From positions 1-64,000 of the forward strand of contig NZ_FNZB01000001.1 in the NCBI RefSeq assembly GCF_900109205.1: 64,000 bases of DNA. Direction: 5' to 3'. A program made the position numbers and the translations under genes. This document shows positions 18,086 through 27,121 of this stretch, one piece after another; the stretch's first letter is position 1; the number at the start of each line of letters is the position of its first letter. The notes under the pieces are model-generated. The model was not told where the DNA came from. It made no database searches and was given only the letters and a program-made list of their open reading frames with translations. Source of the DNA: Sphingomonas sp. OV641. Its GTDB lineage: Bacteria; Pseudomonadota; Alphaproteobacteria; Sphingomonadales; Sphingomonadaceae.

Positions 18086-18891
18086 CAGCGCCAGCCTGCG
18101 TCCACCCAGTAATCGTGCCCCGTGCACATGCGCGCATCGTCTGCGGCGAGGAAGAGCGCAAGCGCGGCGACGTCGCTCGGCTGGATCCGGCCATTAAGGC
18201 ATTGCGCCGCGACCAGCTCTGCTTCCGCCTCCGGATTGTACCAGCGCTCCTGCCGCGGCGTCTGCACGTTGCCCGGCACGATCGTGTTCACGCGGATGCC
18301 GTCGCGGCCCAGTTCGCGGGCCAGGCCGCGCGTCATACCCTCGATCGCCGCCTTGGCGGTTTGGTACAATACCAGCTCGGGCAGGCCGAGATGCCAGCTA
18401 ATCGACCCGAAATTCAGGATCACGCCCTTGCCCGCCCTACGCATCGCCGGAACCACGGACTGGGCGACAAAGAATTGGTGACGCAGATTGACGTTCATGC
18501 GCTCGTCCCAGAACGCCGGCGTCACATCCTCCACCTTGTGGCGGTCGTCATTGGCGGCATTGTTGAGCAGCACGTCAACGCCGTCCAGATCGGCGATCAG
18601 CGCCGGCAGGCAGCTTGCCACCTGGTCAAGATCGGTCAGATCGCACTGGCGATACAGCGGCGCGTGCTTTGCCCCCGCACCCAGACGTTCCGCCAAGGCT
18701 CGCCCTTCGCCATCGAGCACATCGATGAAGCCGACGCGCGCGCCCTGCGCCACGAAAGCCTCGACCAGCCCCGCACCGATGCCGGACGCGCCGCCAGTGA
18801 TGATAACGCTCTTGTTTTCAAGGCTCGGATAAATGGCGCGACCGGTGTCGCTTGCAGTCTGTTGCAGCACTAAGGTCTCCGAAGGGGTCAT
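18085..18891 (-). CDS. xylB: D-xylose 1-dehydrogenase (SDR family)
   Basis: A 268-residue short-chain dehydrogenase oxidising D-xylose to xylonolactone with NAD+. The cofactor motif TGGASGIGAG, the NNAANDD segment, catalytic Ser (NFGSISWHLG) and YxxxK (YQTAK) are present. The sequence follows Caulobacter XylB closely as I recall it, including WDERMNVNLRH, the SWHLGLPELVLY stretch, PGNVQTPRQE, QCLNGRI and the C-terminal CTGHDYWVDAGWR. Its start overlaps the XylX stop by 4 nt (ATGA). First step of the Weimberg pathway. Confidence 0.92.
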   Translation of the reverse strand: MTPSETLVLQQTASDTGRAIYPSLENKSVIITGGASGIGAGLVEAFVAQGARVGFIDVLDGEGRALAERLGAGAKHAPLYRQCDLTDLDQVASCLPALIADLDGVDVLLNNAANDDRHKVEDVTPAFWDERMNVNLRHQFFVAQSVVPAMRRAGKGVILNFGSISWHLGLPELVLYQTAKAAIEGMTRGLARELGRDGIRVNTIVPGNVQTPRQERWYNPEAEAELVAAQCLNGRIQPSDVAALALFLAADDARMCTGHDYWVDAGWR

Positions 18892-20009
18892 GCCGCGAGC
18901 AGGCCGCGGGAAGCGAGATTGCGGAACAGGTCGGCGATGCCGAAGCGCCAGGCGGGCGCATCGCGCGATGTGGTGACCGGATTGACCAGCGTGCCGAGGC
19001 GCGCGCTTGAGATCGTCACCGTGTCGCCGACCTTGTGGGTGAAGCCCTGGCCGGGCTCGTCGCGGTCCTGCACGGGCGCGAAGAGCGTGCCGCAGAACAG
19101 CACGAGCCCGTCGGGATAATGATGTTCGCTCAGCGCCTGCCGCAGCAATTCGGCCGGATCGCGGCTGATCTCGCGCATCGTGCTGGCGCCCTCGAGCACA
19201 TAGCCGTCCTCGCCGGTGATCGTCATCGCGACATCGGCGGCGCGCACGTCGTCCATCGTGAAATTGTCATCGAACAGCCGGATCATCGGTCCGAGCGAGC
19301 AGGAGGCGTTATTGTCTTTCGCCTTTCCCAGCAGCAGCGCGGAGCGGCCCTCGAAATCGCGAAGGTTCACGTCATTGCCGAGCGTCGCGCCAACCGCCTG
19401 TCCATGCGCATCGGCGACCAGCACCACTTCGGGCTCAGGGTTGTTCCAAGTGGAGTCCGATCGAATGCCGACCGGCGCATTATGGCCGACTGTGGAGAGT
19501 ACCGGCGACTTGGTGAAGATCTCCGCGTCGGGGCCGATCGCGACCTCCAGATACTGAGACCACATGCCATCGCGGATCAGCGTATCCTTGAGCTGTGCTG
19601 CCCGTTCTGACCCCGGTTCGACGCTGCGCAAATTGCCGCCGAGCGCCTGTTCCAGCCGCGCGCGCACGGTGGCCGCCTTTGCGTGGTCGCCGCGCGCCTG
19701 TTCCTCGATCACGCGCTCCAATGCGGAGACCGCAAAGGTAACGCCGGCGGCCTTGACGCACTGCAGGTCGATCGGACTTAGCAGCGCGTCGTCTGCAATG
19801 GCTTCGAGTTCGATCGGCACGCCGCCATCGAATGTCCGGTCAGCGATCAGCATGGACACGGTCGGGCGTATGCGCGCCATGTCGTAGCCCTGACCGTTTC
19901 GGATCATGAAGGGAGAAGGGCCATCCGCCGTCTTTAAACGGCCGATAAAGGTGCCGTCGCGCCAATCGGAGGGCATGGCCTCCAGCCACGTTGGACGATA
20001 CTGCGACAC
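18888..20009 (-). CDS. xylX: 2-keto-3-deoxy-D-xylonate dehydratase (FAH family)
   Basis: A 373-residue fumarylacetoacetate-hydrolase-fold enzyme. It shows the segments typical of Caulobacter XylX: SPIDLQCVKAAGVTFAVSAL, the VIEEQARGD stretch, SQYLEVAIGPDAEIFTKSPV, WNNPEPEVVLV, GNDVNLRDFEGRSALLL, AKDNNASCSLGP and GQGFTHKVGD. It would dehydrate 2-keto-3-deoxyxylonate to alpha-ketoglutarate semialdehyde. It is the first gene of the xylose operon and is divergent from the GH74 gene. An operator-like palindrome lies in the shared intergenic region. Confidence 0.9.
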   Translation of the reverse strand: MSQYRPTWLEAMPSDWRDGTFIGRLKTADGPSPFMIRNGQGYDMARIRPTVSMLIADRTFDGGVPIELEAIADDALLSPIDLQCVKAAGVTFAVSALERVIEEQARGDHAKAATVRARLEQALGGNLRSVEPGSERAAQLKDTLIRDGMWSQYLEVAIGPDAEIFTKSPVLSTVGHNAPVGIRSDSTWNNPEPEVVLVADAHGQAVGATLGNDVNLRDFEGRSALLLGKAKDNNASCSLGPMIRLFDDNFTMDDVRAADVAMTITGEDGYVLEGASTMREISRDPAELLRQALSEHHYPDGLVLFCGTLFAPVQDRDEPGQGFTHKVGDTVTISSARLGTLVNPVTTSRDAPAWRFGIADLFRNLASRGLLAA

Positions 20010-20027
20010 TGGTGTCCTCCCCGGTTG

Positions 20028-20041
20028 TGTTAGCGGTATCG
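20028..20041. promoter_or_regulatory. LacI-type operator, xylX/GH74 divergent promoter
   Basis: TGTTAGCGGTATCG, one mismatch from TGnTAnCGnTAnCA, in the 104-bp gap between the divergent XylX and GH74 genes. Confidence 0.6.
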
Positions 20042-20113
20042 TTCATGCCATAGTTGTCGTCAAGGGCAGTGATGCTGGTCGAAAATGCGGTATGTTAAAG
20101 GGGCGGAGAGGTG

Positions 20114-22351
20114 ATGAAGCGCAGGCAGTTCGTCCAGGCAGCCACGCTCGCGCTCGCCCTCAACGTTGGCGCTAACGTCGGGGCCGAACCGGCCGTTTCG
20201 TTTCAGGTCCCCTATACCTGGGGTAACGTCACGCTGGGCGGCGGCGGTTTCGCACCAGGCATTGTTTTCAGCACCGTCGAGCGTGGCCTCGCATACCTGC
20301 GCACCGACATGGGCGGCGCGTATCGCTGGGACGCCAAGGCGCGGCGCTGGCTGCCGCTCCAGGACGACGAATCCCAGCCCAGCTACATGGGCATCGAGAG
20401 TATCGCCCCCGATCCGGTCCATGCTGATGTCGTGTACATGGCAGCCGGCATGAACGCGCGCATGCCCGCGGCGATATTCCGCTCCACCGACCGCGGCGCG
20501 ACGTGGCACAAGACGATCGTACCCTTCGCAATGGGCGGCAACGAGGACGGCCGTGGCATGGGTGAGCGGCTGGCGGTCGATCCGAACGCGCCGGCGACCC
20601 TGTTCTTCGGCTCGCGCCACGATGGGCTGTGGCGAAGCGATGATTTCGCCGCAACCTGGCATAAGGTAGCCAGCTTCCCACTTGTCGGTCTCGGCCAGCC
20701 CGATCGCCCGCGCACCACACATGGCGGCCTCTCCTTTGTCCTGTTCGACAAGGCGAAGCGCGGGCGAATGTACGTCGCTAGCGCGGATCGCGGCGCGCGG
20801 CACCTGTTCCGCTCCGACGATGGCGGCAAGAGCTGGCACGCGATCCCCGGCGGCCCGTCACTTGAGATGCTGCCCACCAAGGGTGTGATCGGCCGCGACG
20901 GCGTGCTGACCATCACCTATTGCGACTATATCGGCCCCAACGGCATCAAGCGCGGCCAGGTCTGGCGCTTCGATCCGGCAAAAGGCGAATGGCGCGACGT
21001 GACGCCGCTCAAAGGCGCGGCAGTTGTCCCCGGCGGCTACATGGGCGTCGCCGTAGCGGCGAGCGATCCGAACATCATCGCGGTCAGCACCGTCAACCGC
21101 TACATCGGCGGCGACACCGCCTGGCGCTCCGCCGACGCCGGCCGCACCTGGCAGGAACTCTCCCGCACCAGCACACGCGACGTGTCGGCCACGCCCTTCC
21201 TCGATTTCGACAAGAAGGCCGATTTCGGCCATTGGATCGCCGGTCTCGCGATCGACCCCTTCGACGCCGACCACGCCGCCTATGTCACCGGCGCGACGAT
21301 GTACGCGACGCACAACTTCAACCAGCCCGCCGCGATGCGCTGGGCGCCCTGGACCAGGGGGATCGAGCAGACCGCCGTCATCACCCTTGTCAGCCCCACC
21401 GGCGGCGCACCACTCGTCTCGGGGTTCGGCGATCTCGGCGGCTTCCGCCACGACGACCTCACCGTTTCGCCGCCGCGCGTCCACCTCAACCCCTTCCTCA
21501 CCAACACCAATTCGCTCGACTATGCCGGCGAAGCTCCCGCGGTGATGGTGCGCAGCGGCAACACGCACAAGCCGGTGGTGCCCGACACTTCGCTCGCCTG
21601 GTCAGGCGACGGCGGCACCAGCTGGCAGCCGCTCCGCGTGCCGCCATCGCAGCCCACGGGCAGCGAACCGCCGCCCGAGGCGACCGGCAACGCTGCGATC
21701 ACTGTTTCTGCCGACGGCACGACCTTCATTGTCGAGACGGCCCAGCCGATCCTCACCCGCGATCGCGGCAAGAGCTGGACGCCGATCCACGGGCTGCCCT
21801 CGCGCGTCCGCGTTACCGCCGACAAGGCCGACCCCAAGCGCTTCTACGCGATAGATTTCGCCGCCAACCAGCTCGTCCGCAGCGATGACGGCGGTGCGAC
21901 CTTCAGACCCGTCACCAGCACCGGCCTCCCGGCCGATCTCTCCGCCGCGCGCGCGATCGGCCGCGAAGCAGCGAACCCGCTCGTCGCCACGCCGGGCCGG
22001 GCAGGGGCGCTGTGGTTGCTCGTCGGACCGGACCTCTACCGCTCCACCGACTTCGGCCAGCGTTGGGAGCGCGCCACCGGCGGCATCACCATCACCCGCT
22101 ACGGCCTCGGTAAGGCCGCGCCGAACGGCAAATGGCCTGCGCTCTACGCGATCGGCGAGCAGCGCGGCACCAAGGGCGTGTTCCGCTCGCTCGACGGCGG
22201 GGCAGGGTGGCAGCGTATCAACGACGACCAGCATCAATGGGGCCTGCGCCTGCGCATGGTCAGCGGCGATCCCAAGCGCTTCGGCCGCGTCTATGTCGCG
22301 ACCGATGGCCGCGGGATCATGTACGGCGATCCGAAAGAGGGGATGAAGTGA
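20114..22351 (+). CDS. GH74 xyloglucanase
   Basis: A 745-residue secreted enzyme with an N-terminal signal (KRRQFVQAATLALALN, Tat-like twin Arg) followed by two seven-bladed propellers. These carry many BNR-type blades (FRSTDRGATWHK, FRSDDGGKSWHA, WRSADAGRTWQEL). GH74 signatures are the N-terminal RTDMGGAYRWD with its first catalytic-type Asp and SGFGDLGGFRHDDL with the second. GH74 enzymes cleave the beta-1,4-glucan backbone of xyloglucan, endo or processively. It begins a plus-strand operon with GH35 and GH31 genes (4-nt overlap with GH35), which supports xyloglucan as substrate. The start is ATG at 20114; a GTG lies 3 nt upstream. Confidence 0.92.
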   Translation: MKRRQFVQAATLALALNVGANVGAEPAVSFQVPYTWGNVTLGGGGFAPGIVFSTVERGLAYLRTDMGGAYRWDAKARRWLPLQDDESQPSYMGIESIAPDPVHADVVYMAAGMNARMPAAIFRSTDRGATWHKTIVPFAMGGNEDGRGMGERLAVDPNAPATLFFGSRHDGLWRSDDFAATWHKVASFPLVGLGQPDRPRTTHGGLSFVLFDKAKRGRMYVASADRGARHLFRSDDGGKSWHAIPGGPSLEMLPTKGVIGRDGVLTITYCDYIGPNGIKRGQVWRFDPAKGEWRDVTPLKGAAVVPGGYMGVAVAASDPNIIAVSTVNRYIGGDTAWRSADAGRTWQELSRTSTRDVSATPFLDFDKKADFGHWIAGLAIDPFDADHAAYVTGATMYATHNFNQPAAMRWAPWTRGIEQTAVITLVSPTGGAPLVSGFGDLGGFRHDDLTVSPPRVHLNPFLTNTNSLDYAGEAPAVMVRSGNTHKPVVPDTSLAWSGDGGTSWQPLRVPPSQPTGSEPPPEATGNAAITVSADGTTFIVETAQPILTRDRGKSWTPIHGLPSRVRVTADKADPKRFYAIDFAANQLVRSDDGGATFRPVTSTGLPADLSAARAIGREAANPLVATPGRAGALWLLVGPDLYRSTDFGQRWERATGGITITRYGLGKAAPNGKWPALYAIGEQRGTKGVFRSLDGGAGWQRINDDQHQWGLRLRMVSGDPKRFGRVYVATDGRGIMYGDPKEGMK

Positions 22352-23958
22352 ACGTATTTAAGCTAGGCACGGCGCTGATCGCGCTGGCGAGCGCCACCGC
22401 TGTTTCGGCTCAAGCGACCGAACTGCCGCGTCTTGAGACGAAGAACGGCCGCCACGCCTTCATCGTCGATGGCGCGCCCTATCTGATGCTCGCGGCGCAG
22501 GCGAACAATTCGAGCAATTATCCCGCGATGCTCGATCAGGTCTGGCCGACGCTCGACCGCATCCACGCCAACACGCTGGAGATCCCGATCGCATGGCAGC
22601 AGGTCGAGGCCACCGAGGGCAAATTTGACCTCTCCTTTCTCCAGGTTCTGCTCGATCAGGCCCGCGCGCATGACAAGCGCATCGTGCTCCTGTGGTTCGG
22701 CGCATGGAAGAACACCAGCTACGCCTACACGCCCGATTGGGTGAAGCTGAACCCAGGCCGCTTCCCGCGCATGAAGACGCGCGAGGGCAAAGATCATGGC
22801 GTGCTGAGCGCACATGGCGAACAGACGCTCGCCGCCGACACCCGCGCCTTCGTCAAGGTCATGGAGTATCTGCGCGATCACGATTCTCAGAACACCGTGA
22901 TCATGGTTCAGCCGCAGAACGAAACCGGCAGCTACCGCAACCCGCGCGATTTCAGCGTGGTCGGCAACCGGCTGTTCGCGCAGCCGATCCCGCCGGCGCT
23001 CGCCCGGGCCACGAAGAAGTCGGGCACTTGGACGCAGGCGTTTGGCGCCCAGGCCGATCGCGCTTTCAACACCTGGTACGTCGCCTCCTACGTCAACGCG
23101 ATGGCGGTGGCGGGCAAGAAGGTGAAGCCGCTGCCGATGTACGTGAACGCCTCGCTCGCCGGCCCCTCCAACGTCCCCGATCCCGATGGCGTGGCGAGCG
23201 GCGGCCCGCAGCAGGACGTGCTCGACATCTGGAAGGCCGCGGCTCCCGCGATCGATTTCCAGGCGCCGGACATCTACGATCGCAAGAGCGCCAACATCGT
23301 CCAGTATCTCGACAAATACACTCGGCTGGACAATCCGCTGATGGTGCCCGAGATCGGCAACGGCAAGGAGTTCGCGCGCTTCTTCTATCCCACGATCGGC
23401 AATGGCGGGATCGGCTTCGCGCCGTTCGGCATGGATGACACGGGCTATTTCAACTACCCGCTCGGCTCCGACCGGCTCGACAAGGACACGCTCGACGCGT
23501 TCGCGCTGCCCTACAAGGCGGTCGGCTCGATCATGCGCGACTGGGCGCGCATCGCCGCCACCCGCCCGACTTGGGGCGCGGCCAAGCCCGATGACGGCGC
23601 CGCCGTCTCGACCACGCTAGGCGACTGGAAGATCACCGGCACCTGGGGTGAATGGCAGTTCGGTACCAAGGAATGGACCTGGCTGAAGTCCGAACCCGCG
23701 CCATGGGCGTCGCAGCCGATCGGTGGCCTCGCCGTCGCGCAGATGTCCGACAATGAATTCCTGCTGGTGGGCGATCACGTCCGCGTGAGGTTCGAGTCCG
23801 CGACGCCCGGCAACATGGTGCTGCGGATCGAGGAAGGCGGCTTCAGCGACGGCAAATGGGTGATGAAGCGGGTGTGGAACGGCGACCAGACCGACTATGG
23901 CATCAACCTGATCGATCGGCCGCAGGTATTGAAGATCACGACAGGCCGCGCGCGCTGA
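22348..23958 (+). CDS. GH35 beta-galactosidase (with DUF5597-type C-terminus)
   Basis: A 536-residue secreted enzyme starting at a GTG that overlaps the GH74 stop (GTGA). The signal peptide ends SAQA. The TIM barrel begins with HAFIVDGAPYLMLAAQANNS. The catalytic acid/base is likely the Glu in VQPQNETGSY and the nucleophile the Glu in LMVPEIGNG. The C-terminal beta domain fits DUF5597. This architecture resembles the Cellvibrio Bgl35A xyloglucan beta-galactosidase. It would remove galactose from xyloglucan side chains. The open frame extends upstream to 22132 inside GH74, which is a shadow. A paralogue is at 37710-39326. Confidence 0.9.
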   Translation: MNVFKLGTALIALASATAVSAQATELPRLETKNGRHAFIVDGAPYLMLAAQANNSSNYPAMLDQVWPTLDRIHANTLEIPIAWQQVEATEGKFDLSFLQVLLDQARAHDKRIVLLWFGAWKNTSYAYTPDWVKLNPGRFPRMKTREGKDHGVLSAHGEQTLAADTRAFVKVMEYLRDHDSQNTVIMVQPQNETGSYRNPRDFSVVGNRLFAQPIPPALARATKKSGTWTQAFGAQADRAFNTWYVASYVNAMAVAGKKVKPLPMYVNASLAGPSNVPDPDGVASGGPQQDVLDIWKAAAPAIDFQAPDIYDRKSANIVQYLDKYTRLDNPLMVPEIGNGKEFARFFYPTIGNGGIGFAPFGMDDTGYFNYPLGSDRLDKDTLDAFALPYKAVGSIMRDWARIAATRPTWGAAKPDDGAAVSTTLGDWKITGTWGEWQFGTKEWTWLKSEPAPWASQPIGGLAVAQMSDNEFLLVGDHVRVRFESATPGNMVLRIEEGGFSDGKWVMKRVWNGDQTDYGINLIDRPQVLKITTGRAR

Positions 23959-23992
23959 CGCGCCGCCACGAGAGATGCAGAGGGGTAAAGTA

Positions 23993-26860
23993 ATGAACAG
24001 GTTTTTAGTCGCGGCGCTGCTCACTGGTAGCGCTATCTCTTCGCCGGCCGCGGCGCAGGGCTATCAGGCGCTCGCTAATGGTGTGGCGGTCACGCCGACG
24101 TCCGGCCCGTCTTCGCGCGTCGAGGTGACGGTGCATGGCGACGGCATCATCCACGTCGTCGCCACCCCGCGCGACATGCCGACCGGCCCGCTCGCTGCCA
24201 GCCTGATGGCGCCAAACCCGCCCGCCGCGCCCAAGTTCACTGTGGTCGAGCAGGGCGGCTATGTGACGATCACCGCGCCCAAGTCGGTCGCGCAGATCGC
24301 GCTCGCCACCGGCGAGGTGCGCTTTCTCGACACCGCCGGCAACGTCCTGCTCGGTGAAAGCGGCGCGACCACCTTCGGCCGCACCAGCGCGGACGGCAAG
24401 CCGTTCGTTACCGTCTCGCAGCAGTTCAATCGCGGCACCGACGAGGGCATCTACGGCCTCGGCCAGCACCAGAACGGCTTCATGGACAATCTGGGCGAGG
24501 ACGTCGAACTCGCCCAGCACAACATGGACATTGGCGTGCCGTTCCTTGTCTCCACCAAGGGCTACGGCCTGTTGTGGGACAACAATTCGATCACCCGCTT
24601 CGGCAACCCCAAGCCCTACCAGTTCGTCGGCGAGGGCATGAAGGTCTCGTCGGGCGGCAAACCCGGCTGGAAGGCCGAATATTTCCTCGACGGCAAGCCG
24701 GTGGTCACCCGCCAGGAAGCCACGATCAACTATCAGTATATCAAGGACCAGGCGAACTGGCCCGAGGCGGCCAAGGCCAAGACCGAGGCGGCGACCGGCG
24801 GGCAGAATACCGCCGGCAACGCCGTGCAGAAGCAGACGGTGATCTGGACCGGCGACGTGATGCCGACCACCACCGGCGAGCACCGCTTCCAGCTCTACGG
24901 ATCGAGCTATTTCAAGGTCTTCGTCGACGGCAAGGAAGTGCTCAACCGCTGGCGCCAGAACTGGAACCCCTGGTACGCGAACTTCGACGTGCCGATGACC
25001 GCCGGCAAGGCCGCCAACGTGCGCATCGAATGGGAGCCCAACGCCGGCTATATCGCGCTCCTTCACAGCGATCCGCTGCCGCAGCAGGACCGCAACTCGA
25101 TCTGGTTCACCAGCGAGATCGGCCAGACCAAGAACTACTGGTTCGTCCCCGGCAACGGCAGCATCGACGGCGCAATCGCCGGCTATCGCCAGCTCACCGG
25201 CAAGTCTGAGATGATGCCGAAGTGGGCCTATGGCTTCTGGCAGTCGCGCCAGCGCTACGACACGCAGGACGAAGTGGTCGGCGTCGTCGCCAAGTATCGC
25301 GAGCTCAAGATCCCGCTCGACAATATCGTGCTCGACTGGCGCTACTGGCGTGACGACGATTGGGGCAGCCACCGCTTCGATCCGACGCGCTTCCAGAATC
25401 CCAAGGCGATGATCGATCAGGTGCACGCGAACAACGCGCGCTTCATGATCTCGGTCTGGCCGAAATTCTATCCGACCACCGATACCTACAAGGAGCTCGA
25501 GGCCGCCGGCGCGGTGTACAAGGGCAATCTGGAAATGGGGAACAAGGACTGGGTCGGCCCAGGCTACCTCAACACCATCTACGATCCCTACAAGCCCGAA
25601 GGCCGCCGCATCTTTTGGAAGCAGATCGAGGACCGCCTGGCGAAGCTCGGCACCGATGCCTGGTGGGCGGACGCCAGCGAGCCTGATCTCCACTCGAACC
25701 TGTCGATCGAGGAGCGCGTCAAGGTTATGGGCCCGACCGGCATGGGTCCGGCCGCGGAATATTTTAACAGCTTCTCGCTGATGAACGCCCGCTCGTTCTT
25801 CGATGGCTGGACGTCGTTCAAGCCGGACGTGCGCCCGTTTCTGCTCACCCGTTCGGGCTTCGGCGGGCTGCAGCGTTATGGGGCCGCGATCTGGTCGGGT
25901 GACGTCGCCAGCCGCTGGTTCGATTACAAGGCGCAGATTTCCGCCGGCGTGAACGCCTCCATGTCGGGCATCCCCAACTGGACGCACGACATCGGCGGCT
26001 TCGCGCTCGAGGATCGCTATGCGTCGAAGACACCGACGCCGGCCGATCTCGACGAGTGGCGCGAGCTCAACCTGCGCTGGTTCCAGTATGGCGCGTTCAG
26101 CCCGCTGTTCCGCAGCCACGGCGAATTCCCGTATCGCGAGATCTACGAGATCAGCCCGGAAGGCTCGCCGATGCGCCAGTCGATGGTCTGGTACACTGAG
26201 CTGCGTTACCGCCTGATGCCGTACATCTACACCGTGGGCGCCGACACCTTCATGAAGGACGGTAGCATCATGCGCGCGCTCGCCGCCGATTTCCCGCAGG
26301 ACAAGACCGCGCGCGACCTGACCGACGAATATCTGTTCGGCGACGCGTTCCTCGTCGCCCCGGTGACCGAGTATAAGGCGCGCAGCCGCCAAGTGTACTT
26401 CCCCGGCACCGGCACCTGGTACGATTTCTCGAGCGGCAAGACGTATCGCGGCGGCCAGACCGCGACGATTGCCGCGCCGGCTGAGCGCATGCCTTTGTTC
26501 GTCCGCGCCGGCGCGATCGTGCCGATGGGGCCGGTGATGCAATACACTGACCAGGACCGCAGCGCACCGCTGACGATCACGGTGTACACCGGCGCCGACG
26601 GCCAGTTCTCGCTCTACGAGGACGACGGCACTAGCACCGCCTACAAGCAGGGCGCGTTCAGCCGCATCCCCATTCGCTACGACGACCGCACCGGCACGGT
26701 GACGCTCGCCGCGCGTGAGGGCAAGGGCTGGAAGGGCATGCCGGCGAGCCGTCAGATCCGCGTGCGCTGGGTGAGTGAAGGCAAGCCGGTCACCGACGAC
26801 AACGCCTTCGATGCACAGGCGACCTACAACGGCCGCGCGCTGACCATCGCGCGCAAGTAA
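23993..26860 (+). CDS. GH31 alpha-xylosidase with PA14 insert
   Basis: A 955-residue secreted enzyme (signal peptide residues 1-22, ending SPAAAQ). The N-terminal beta-sandwich (YGLGQHQNGFMDNLGED) is interrupted at about residues 220-370 by a PA14 domain (WKAEYFLDGKP, RFQLYGSSYFKVFVDG). The GH31 barrel follows, with the nucleophile Asp in WWADASEPD and the acid/base Asp in WSGDVASRW. A PA14 insert in this position is known in Cellvibrio Xyl31A, a xyloglucan-oligosaccharide alpha-xylosidase. It lies 34 nt after the GH35 gene. The ATG at 23993 is preceded by GAGGGG; an upstream in-frame start at 23975 is less likely. Confidence 0.92.
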   Translation: MNRFLVAALLTGSAISSPAAAQGYQALANGVAVTPTSGPSSRVEVTVHGDGIIHVVATPRDMPTGPLAASLMAPNPPAAPKFTVVEQGGYVTITAPKSVAQIALATGEVRFLDTAGNVLLGESGATTFGRTSADGKPFVTVSQQFNRGTDEGIYGLGQHQNGFMDNLGEDVELAQHNMDIGVPFLVSTKGYGLLWDNNSITRFGNPKPYQFVGEGMKVSSGGKPGWKAEYFLDGKPVVTRQEATINYQYIKDQANWPEAAKAKTEAATGGQNTAGNAVQKQTVIWTGDVMPTTTGEHRFQLYGSSYFKVFVDGKEVLNRWRQNWNPWYANFDVPMTAGKAANVRIEWEPNAGYIALLHSDPLPQQDRNSIWFTSEIGQTKNYWFVPGNGSIDGAIAGYRQLTGKSEMMPKWAYGFWQSRQRYDTQDEVVGVVAKYRELKIPLDNIVLDWRYWRDDDWGSHRFDPTRFQNPKAMIDQVHANNARFMISVWPKFYPTTDTYKELEAAGAVYKGNLEMGNKDWVGPGYLNTIYDPYKPEGRRIFWKQIEDRLAKLGTDAWWADASEPDLHSNLSIEERVKVMGPTGMGPAAEYFNSFSLMNARSFFDGWTSFKPDVRPFLLTRSGFGGLQRYGAAIWSGDVASRWFDYKAQISAGVNASMSGIPNWTHDIGGFALEDRYASKTPTPADLDEWRELNLRWFQYGAFSPLFRSHGEFPYREIYEISPEGSPMRQSMVWYTELRYRLMPYIYTVGADTFMKDGSIMRALAADFPQDKTARDLTDEYLFGDAFLVAPVTEYKARSRQVYFPGTGTWYDFSSGKTYRGGQTATIAAPAERMPLFVRAGAIVPMGPVMQYTDQDRSAPLTITVYTGADGQFSLYEDDGTSTAYKQGAFSRIPIRYDDRTGTVTLAAREGKGWKGMPASRQIRVRWVSEGKPVTDDNAFDAQATYNGRALTIARK

Positions 26861-26870
26861 AACCGACCTG

Positions 26871-26901
26871 CTACCCTCCCCGTCCGTGCCGGGGAGGGTA
26901 G
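26871..26901 (+). terminator. inverted repeat after GH31, possible terminator
   Basis: A perfect 11-bp stem ctaccctcccc / ggggagggtag with a 9-nt loop, 10 nt after the GH31 stop. There is no T run, so it may be a factor-dependent stop or a dispersed palindrome. Confidence 0.55.
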
Positions 26902-27121
26902 TGCGGCGAGACCATGCACAAGGGAGTGCAGGACAAGGCTTTACGCCCGTGTCGAGAAGACAAAGGCTCGAGCTTACTTGGCGACAGACGCCCGGAGAAT
27001 GGGGCCAGGTTGTGCGGGCGGTGACACAGCGTTTCCTGGTTCGGGGCTATTCTGGTGCGCAGCACCAGTCCAGAATGTCCGCAAAGAACAGGTTCTGCTT
27101 CGAAATGGCGCGGAGCCCTGG

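Noticed and set aside
20114..22351. Sialidase because of many BNR-like repeats
   Set aside because: The double propeller with RTDMGGAYRWD and GFGDLGGFRHDDL matches GH74, and the neighbours are xyloglucan enzymes.
24005..26542. An 845-codon open frame antisense to the GH31 gene
   Set aside because: It is a GC-bias shadow of a well-supported GH31 enzyme. The translation is Arg/Ala/His-rich without domain motifs or a ribosome site.
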